Shown in pieces: positions 60,523 to 64,000 of a stretch of 64,000 nucleotides of DNA. Position numbers and translations under genes: made by a program. How positions within the stretch are numbered: the first letter of the stretch is position 1; every line of letters begins with the position of its first letter. The stretch covers positions 12,430 to 76,429 of the forward strand of contig CAJUKE010000008.1 of assembly GCA_910587075.1 (NCBI GenBank). Reading direction: 5' to 3'. Source of the DNA: an uncultured Muribaculaceae bacterium. GTDB lineage: Bacteria > Bacteroidota > Bacteroidia > Bacteroidales > Muribaculaceae. The notes beneath the pieces were generated by a model. That model had not been told where the DNA came from, did no database searches, and worked only from the letters and a program-made list of their open reading frames with translations.

Positions 60523-61533
60523 TCATTTGCCTTTGCGCAGCGCCACTTCCTCGGCCTCGTCGCGGCCGCGGCCGAGCACAATCTTCAGAAACCACGCTTT
60601 GAGGAACCCGCATCCATAGCCTCCCAACTGTATCAGCGACGCCGGGACGGCCTTGGCGGCTATCACCGCCGAGCGGGTCGACACCAGCGCCGACACGAAT
60701 ATAGCGAGCAGATACACCCCTAACGGCAGCAGCCACCACGGACTAACCGCCAGCGCCATGGCCAGCATCACCGCCACCCCTACCACGAACAGCGCGGGGA
60801 GGCAGTGTACAGCCTTCAGCGAGTCGGGATAGAGCAGTTTCAGCGTTATCCGCGACATACCGAACACATACACCTGACGGAAGAACTTGCGGAAGTCGAC
60901 CCGCCGCTTGTGGTATACGGGCAGGTCGGGATAGAGGCCGATCGAGAATCCGGCGTGGCGCACCCGGGTACTCATATCAATATCCTCGGAGAACATCTCG
61001 CGGAACCCGCCGACGCGCTCCCACACCCTCCGCGAGTAGCCCATATTGAACGTGCGGGGGGTGAACTTCTCCAGGCTCACCTTCCCTCCGCGGATACCCC
61101 CGGTGGTAAGGAACGAGGTCATAGCGTGGTTTATGGCCTTCTGAGTGGTGGAGAACGACTCGTCGGCGGCATCGGGCCCACCGAAGCAGTCGAGCGGGCG
61201 CTCGGCGAGCATACGCCCGAGTTTCTCGAAATAGTCGGGAGGAATCACGCAGTCCGAATCGAAGAACACGAAATAGTCGCCCCGCGCCCGCTCCATCGAG
61301 TGGTTGCGGGCTATCGAGCGCCCCTCGTTCTCCTTATAGAAATATTTCACATCGAGCCCCCGGGCGGCATACTCCTCGACCACCCCGCGGCAGGGGAGCG
61401 ACGAGCCGTCCTCGGTAATGACCACTTCGAAGTCGTGCGAAGTCTGCGCCGCGAGGCTCGCGAGCAGTTCCCGAACCTCGTCCTCGCGGTTATAAACCGG
61501 CACTATCACGGAGAAAAACATAGCCTTTTCCAT
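60523..61533 (-). CDS. family 2 glycosyltransferase with C-terminal membrane spans
   Basis: A 336-residue GT2 protein. FFSVIVPVYNREDEV opens the nucleotide-sugar fold, FVFFDSDCVIPPDY carries the DxD motif, and FSEDIDMSTRVRHAG has the ED acceptor-site motif. From about residue 250 there are two or three hydrophobic spans (LPALFVVGVAVMLAMALAV, LLPLGVYLLAIFVSAL). It likely adds a sugar at the inner membrane for surface glycan; donor and acceptor unknown. A start at 61521 is also possible. Minus-strand neighbour radC begins 46 bases later. Confidence 0.9.
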   Translation of the reverse strand: MEKAMFFSVIVPVYNREDEVRELLASLAAQTSHDFEVVITEDGSSLPCRGVVEEYAARGLDVKYFYKENEGRSIARNHSMERARGDYFVFFDSDCVIPPDYFEKLGRMLAERPLDCFGGPDAADESFSTTQKAINHAMTSFLTTGGIRGGKVSLEKFTPRTFNMGYSRRVWERVGGFREMFSEDIDMSTRVRHAGFSIGLYPDLPVYHKRRVDFRKFFRQVYVFGMSRITLKLLYPDSLKAVHCLPALFVVGVAVMLAMALAVSPWWLLPLGVYLLAIFVSALVSTRSAVIAAKAVPASLIQLGGYGCGFLKAWFLKIVLGRGRDEAEEVALRKGK

Positions 61534-61546
61534 TTTGTTCAGGCCA

Positions 61547-61554
61547 CAAAAATA
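61547..61554 (-). promoter_or_regulatory. -7 element for the glycosyltransferase
   Basis: TATTTTTG on the minus strand, 13 bases before the start codon; -33 box not evident. Confidence 0.45.
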
Positions 61555-61679
61555 CAAAGAATCCGCGACATTCCCGCCTCGCGGCCCACTCTGAAACCGC
61601 AATCGAACTTAAAAGTTGACGGATTGTTGTAAAAATATCGCGAATATGTTAATTTCGCCGTTCGAAACAGAAACAACGC

Positions 61680-62582
61680 ATGACTGATATTGACGAAGTT
61701 TTCGAGCGCGTCGCCTCGACGCTAACCGCTCCGGGACATGAAGAAGCGCTGGTGATTCACCCCGGCGAGGGCCCCCTGCCGTCGGTCCCCGCGCTCAAAG
61801 AGCTCACCGACCATATAAAGCGGGTGGTTTTTCCCGATTTTTACGACCGCCGAGTGAGCTGCCGCTCGATACGCGCGTCGGTGATCGGGGTAGAAATCGA
61901 GAAGATTTATTCGATACTTTGCCGGGAGATTATAAGCGGCTTCAGGTTTGACAACCGCATGACGTGCGACGAGGTGAACACCCGCGCCTCGCGGCTCGCC
62001 CTGGACTTCGTCGACAAGCTGCCCGAAATCAAACGCCTCCTTTACACCGACGTGAGAGCCATATACGACAACGACCCGGCGGTCGACGACCTGGGCGAGA
62101 TTATACTCAGTTACCCGGTGGTGCAGGCCATGGTGAACTACCGCGCGGCCCATGCGCTCCTCACGCTCGGGGTGCCCGCCCTGCCGCGCATTCTCACCGA
62201 ACTCGCCCACTCGGCCACCGGCATTGACATTCACCCGGGCGCGACAATCGGGGAGTATTTCGCCATCGACCATGGAACCGGCGTCGTGATTGGCCAAACC
62301 TGCGTGATCGGCAACCACGTCACCATCTACCAGGGCGTGACCCTCGGCGCGCGCAATTTTTCGCTCGACAGCGAGGGGCACCCTATGAACACACCGCGCC
62401 ACCCGATAATCGAGGACAACGTGACGGTGTACTCCAACGCCTCAATCCTCGGGCGCGTCACCGTTGGGCGCGGGTCAGTAATCGGCGGCAACGTTTGGCT
62501 CACCAACTCAGTGCCCCCCGGCTCTCTGATACTCCAGCGCGGCTCGGCGCCGTCGATTTTCACCAACGGGCTCGGCATCTGA
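61680..62582 (+). CDS. cysE: serine O-acetyltransferase
   Basis: A 300-residue protein of the EpsC-like serine acetyltransferase type. A long helical N-terminal part is followed by the left-handed hexapeptide helix: GIDIHPGATIGEYFAIDHGT, GVVIGQTCVIGNHVTIYQGVT, LGAR, then a loop and ASILGRVTVGRGSVIGG. It makes O-acetylserine from serine and acetyl-CoA. It lies 59 bases before cysK, which uses the product, so the two form a cysteine operon. A TAATTTCG box at 61650-61657 is a near-consensus -7 element. Confidence 0.95.
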   Translation: MTDIDEVFERVASTLTAPGHEEALVIHPGEGPLPSVPALKELTDHIKRVVFPDFYDRRVSCRSIRASVIGVEIEKIYSILCREIISGFRFDNRMTCDEVNTRASRLALDFVDKLPEIKRLLYTDVRAIYDNDPAVDDLGEIILSYPVVQAMVNYRAAHALLTLGVPALPRILTELAHSATGIDIHPGATIGEYFAIDHGTGVVIGQTCVIGNHVTIYQGVTLGARNFSLDSEGHPMNTPRHPIIEDNVTVYSNASILGRVTVGRGSVIGGNVWLTNSVPPGSLILQRGSAPSIFTNGLGI

Positions 62583-62641
62583 CTCCACTTCGCAAGCTGA
62601 TACAAATATCTACTTACAAACATATATACCGCATCGCCATA

Positions 62642-63586
62642 ATGAAGAAAATATACAGCAACCTCACCGAACTGATCGGCCACACCCCCCTGATGGAGGC
62701 CCAAACCCTGGAGCGCGCCGAAAACCTCAAGGCCTGCCTGCTGCTCAAAATCGAAAGTTTCAATCCCGGAGGGAGCGCCAAGGACCGCGTGGCGCTCGCT
62801 ATGATCCAGGAGGCCGAGCGCTCAGGCGCACTGAAACCCGGCGGCACAATCATTGAGCCCACCAGCGGAAACACCGGCATAGGTCTGGCCTGGGTGGCCA
62901 CCGTCAAGGGGTACCGCCTGATACTCACCATGCCGGACACAATGAGCGTCGAGCGGCGCAATCTCCTGGAAGCGCTCGGCGCGACCCTCGTGCTCACCCC
63001 CGGCGCCGAAGGGATGAAGGGCGCGATAGCCGCTGCCGAGAAACTCCGCGACAACACTCCCGGCTCCATCATCCTCCAGCAGTTCTCAAACCCTGCCAAC
63101 CCCGCCGCCCACCGCCGCTCGACCGGCATAGAGATCTGGAGCGACACCGACGGCGAGGTCGACATCTTCGTGGCCGGAGTCGGCACCGGGGGCACCATCA
63201 GCGGCGTTGGCGCGACGCTCAAGGAGCTCAAGCCCGCGGTCAAAATCGTGGCCGTGGAGCCCGCCACCTCGGCGGTGATCGAGGGCGGTAACCCCGGGCC
63301 GCACAAAATCCAGGGTATCGGCGCGGGCTTCATCCCCGCCAACTACGACCCGTCGGTGGTCGACGAGGTAGTGGCCGTAACTGACTCCGAGGCCGCCGAG
63401 GGCTCGCGCCTGCTGGCGCGCACCGAGGGGCTCCTGGCCGGCATATCCTCCGGCGCAGCCATCTCCGCCGCCATCCGCGAGGCGCGCCTCCCCGCCAACG
63501 AGGGCAAAACCATAGTTGTCCTCCTCCCCGACACCGGCGAGCGCTACCTCTCCACCCCCCTCTTCGCCCCCGCCTTAAAAGCCTGA
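62642..63586 (+). CDS. cysK: cysteine synthase A
   Basis: A 314-residue PLP enzyme. ESFNPGGSAKDRVALAMI carries the PLP lysine (K47), PTSGNTGIGLAW the substrate loop, GVGTGGTISGVG the phosphate loop, and GISSGAAISAA the late serine. It makes cysteine from O-acetylserine and sulfide. The start at 62642 (MKKIYSNLTELIGHTPL) gives the normal length. A terminator lies 50 bases downstream. Confidence 0.97.
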   Translation: MKKIYSNLTELIGHTPLMEAQTLERAENLKACLLLKIESFNPGGSAKDRVALAMIQEAERSGALKPGGTIIEPTSGNTGIGLAWVATVKGYRLILTMPDTMSVERRNLLEALGATLVLTPGAEGMKGAIAAAEKLRDNTPGSIILQQFSNPANPAAHRRSTGIEIWSDTDGEVDIFVAGVGTGGTISGVGATLKELKPAVKIVAVEPATSAVIEGGNPGPHKIQGIGAGFIPANYDPSVVDEVVAVTDSEAAEGSRLLARTEGLLAGISSGAAISAAIREARLPANEGKTIVVLLPDTGERYLSTPLFAPALKA

Positions 63587-63636
63587 CGCGCCGGTTTCAC
63601 GCCGCCACTCCCACCCTCCAATCTTTCCGAAATGTT

Positions 63637-63671
63637 AAACACGGGCCGGGCGGCCCGTGTTTTCATTTTTT
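63637..63671 (+). terminator. terminator of cysE-cysK
   Basis: AAACACGGGCC (63637-63647) pairs with GGCCCGTGTTT (63652-63662) around a GGGC loop, followed by TCATTTTTT. Confidence 0.85.
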
Positions 63672-63676
63672 TATGC

Positions 63677-63684
63677 TAATTTTG
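63677..63684 (+). promoter_or_regulatory. -7 element for the right-edge RNA
   Basis: TAATTTTG directly after the cysK terminator; no good -33 TTTG. Confidence 0.5.
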
Positions 63685-63689
63685 TAACA

Positions 63690-63905
63690 CATAAGCGACG
63701 GCACCATGCCGCCGCGCACGAACATATCAGAAGCGCCTTGCTTTTCGGACTCAGTTGAAAACGTAGGAAATTTTTAGCAGATACGACGAAAGGACAAGCG
63801 GTTCTCACGCTATACGCGTGGGCTGCTTTCCCATATCTGTATCTCATGGTTTCCTACGACCATCAACTGAAGACGTGGCAATGCAGTCCACGTTTCTGTT
63901 TATCA
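63690..63905 (+). ncRNA. candidate structured RNA at the right edge
   Basis: A nested hairpin spans 63752-63869: CAGTTGA/TCAACTG, CGTAGGAAA (63762-63770)/TTTCCTACG (63850-63858), CAGATA/TATCTG, AAGC/GCTT and CACGC/GCGTG at the tip, with an unpaired bulge region between. A second hairpin ACGTGG/CCACGT (63873-63893) with a TTCTGTTT tail may be its terminator. No reading frame fits. It may be a free RNA or the leader of a gene beyond the window. The last 95 bases (63906-64000) show no gene. Ends are approximate. Confidence 0.5.
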
Positions 63906-64000
63906 ACATCTAATGGCTTCCGGGGGACTGAGGAACCGTAAACCAGGGGTCAGTAGATTTTTCCGGTTGGTGAGGATGGTGGGTTAACCGTATAATGCGC

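Noticed and set aside
63690..64000. tmRNA, RNase P RNA or tRNA at the right edge
   Set aside because: No tRNA-like acceptor/T-arm and no conserved RNase P core sequence were seen.

Overview
This window looks like chromosome of a GC-rich member of the order Bacteroidales, probably a Muribaculaceae-type gut commensal; the family is an inference and the genus is not resolved. The support is the recurrent Bacteroidota promoter form (TTTG, 19-20 bases, TAnnTTTG) in front of many genes, the gene content (DUF1599, DoxX, tpiA, SPOR and folE run together; DUF3127; DUF6562-like lipoproteins with DUF3575-type proteins; a BspA-like LRR protein; MutA/MutB; Ptb-Buk) and the absence of strong Shine-Dalgarno sites. 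No intact insertion sequence, prophage, CRISPR array, tRNA or rRNA was seen.

Layout. 1-0.7 kb: partial dTDP-rhamnose reductase (rfbD, minus). 0.87-7.6 kb: plus-strand housekeeping run (ThiE-like, kdsB, inactive-looking M16 peptidase homologue, DUF1599, DoxX, tpiA, SPOR, folE). 7.7-8.2 kb: DUF3127 SSB-like protein (minus). 8.4-15.9 kb: small membrane protein, purT, porin, dnaG, Fur-family regulator, purA, AIM24 (plus). 16.0-19.9 kb: an AT-richer accessory island with an LRR secreted protein, a HEPN-motif protein, a small partner gene, a candidate structured RNA, two small membrane proteins and paired palindromic repeat elements. 19.9-24.0 kb: methylmalonyl-CoA mutase. 24.4-31.3 kb: a four-gene surface/fimbria-like operon with two paralogues that share an almost identical N-terminal half. 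31.9-40.8 kb: lepA, glmS, then a CoA transferase, an aminotransferase and iorBA (all minus). 41.1-47.5 kb: thrC, a conserved small protein, PlsC-like acyltransferase, nitrilase-like amidase, flippase-like membrane protein, outer-membrane beta-barrel (plus). 47.6-51.5 kb: TPR protein and gyrA (minus). 51.9-59.5 kb: clpC, htpG, ptb, buk (plus). 59.7-61.5 kb: radC and a glycosyltransferase (minus). 61.7-63.6 kb: cysE and cysK (plus). The right edge holds a second candidate structured RNA.

Metabolic picture. MutA/MutB fits the succinate-to-propionate route. IorA/IorB, the aminotransferase, the CoA transferase and Ptb-Buk together suggest amino-acid fermentation through 2-oxo acids, acyl-CoAs and acyl phosphates to organic acids and ATP; the substrates are not determined by the sequence. 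CysE and CysK complete serine-to-cysteine synthesis. The most unusual signals are non-coding: a match to the sigma-54 promoter consensus upstream of clpC, a promoter-to-terminator unit without a reading frame upstream of ptb, two large nested RNA hairpins with their own promoters (about 18.5 and 63.8 kb), and a palindrome-hairpin-palindrome repeat whose two copies show compensatory stem changes.
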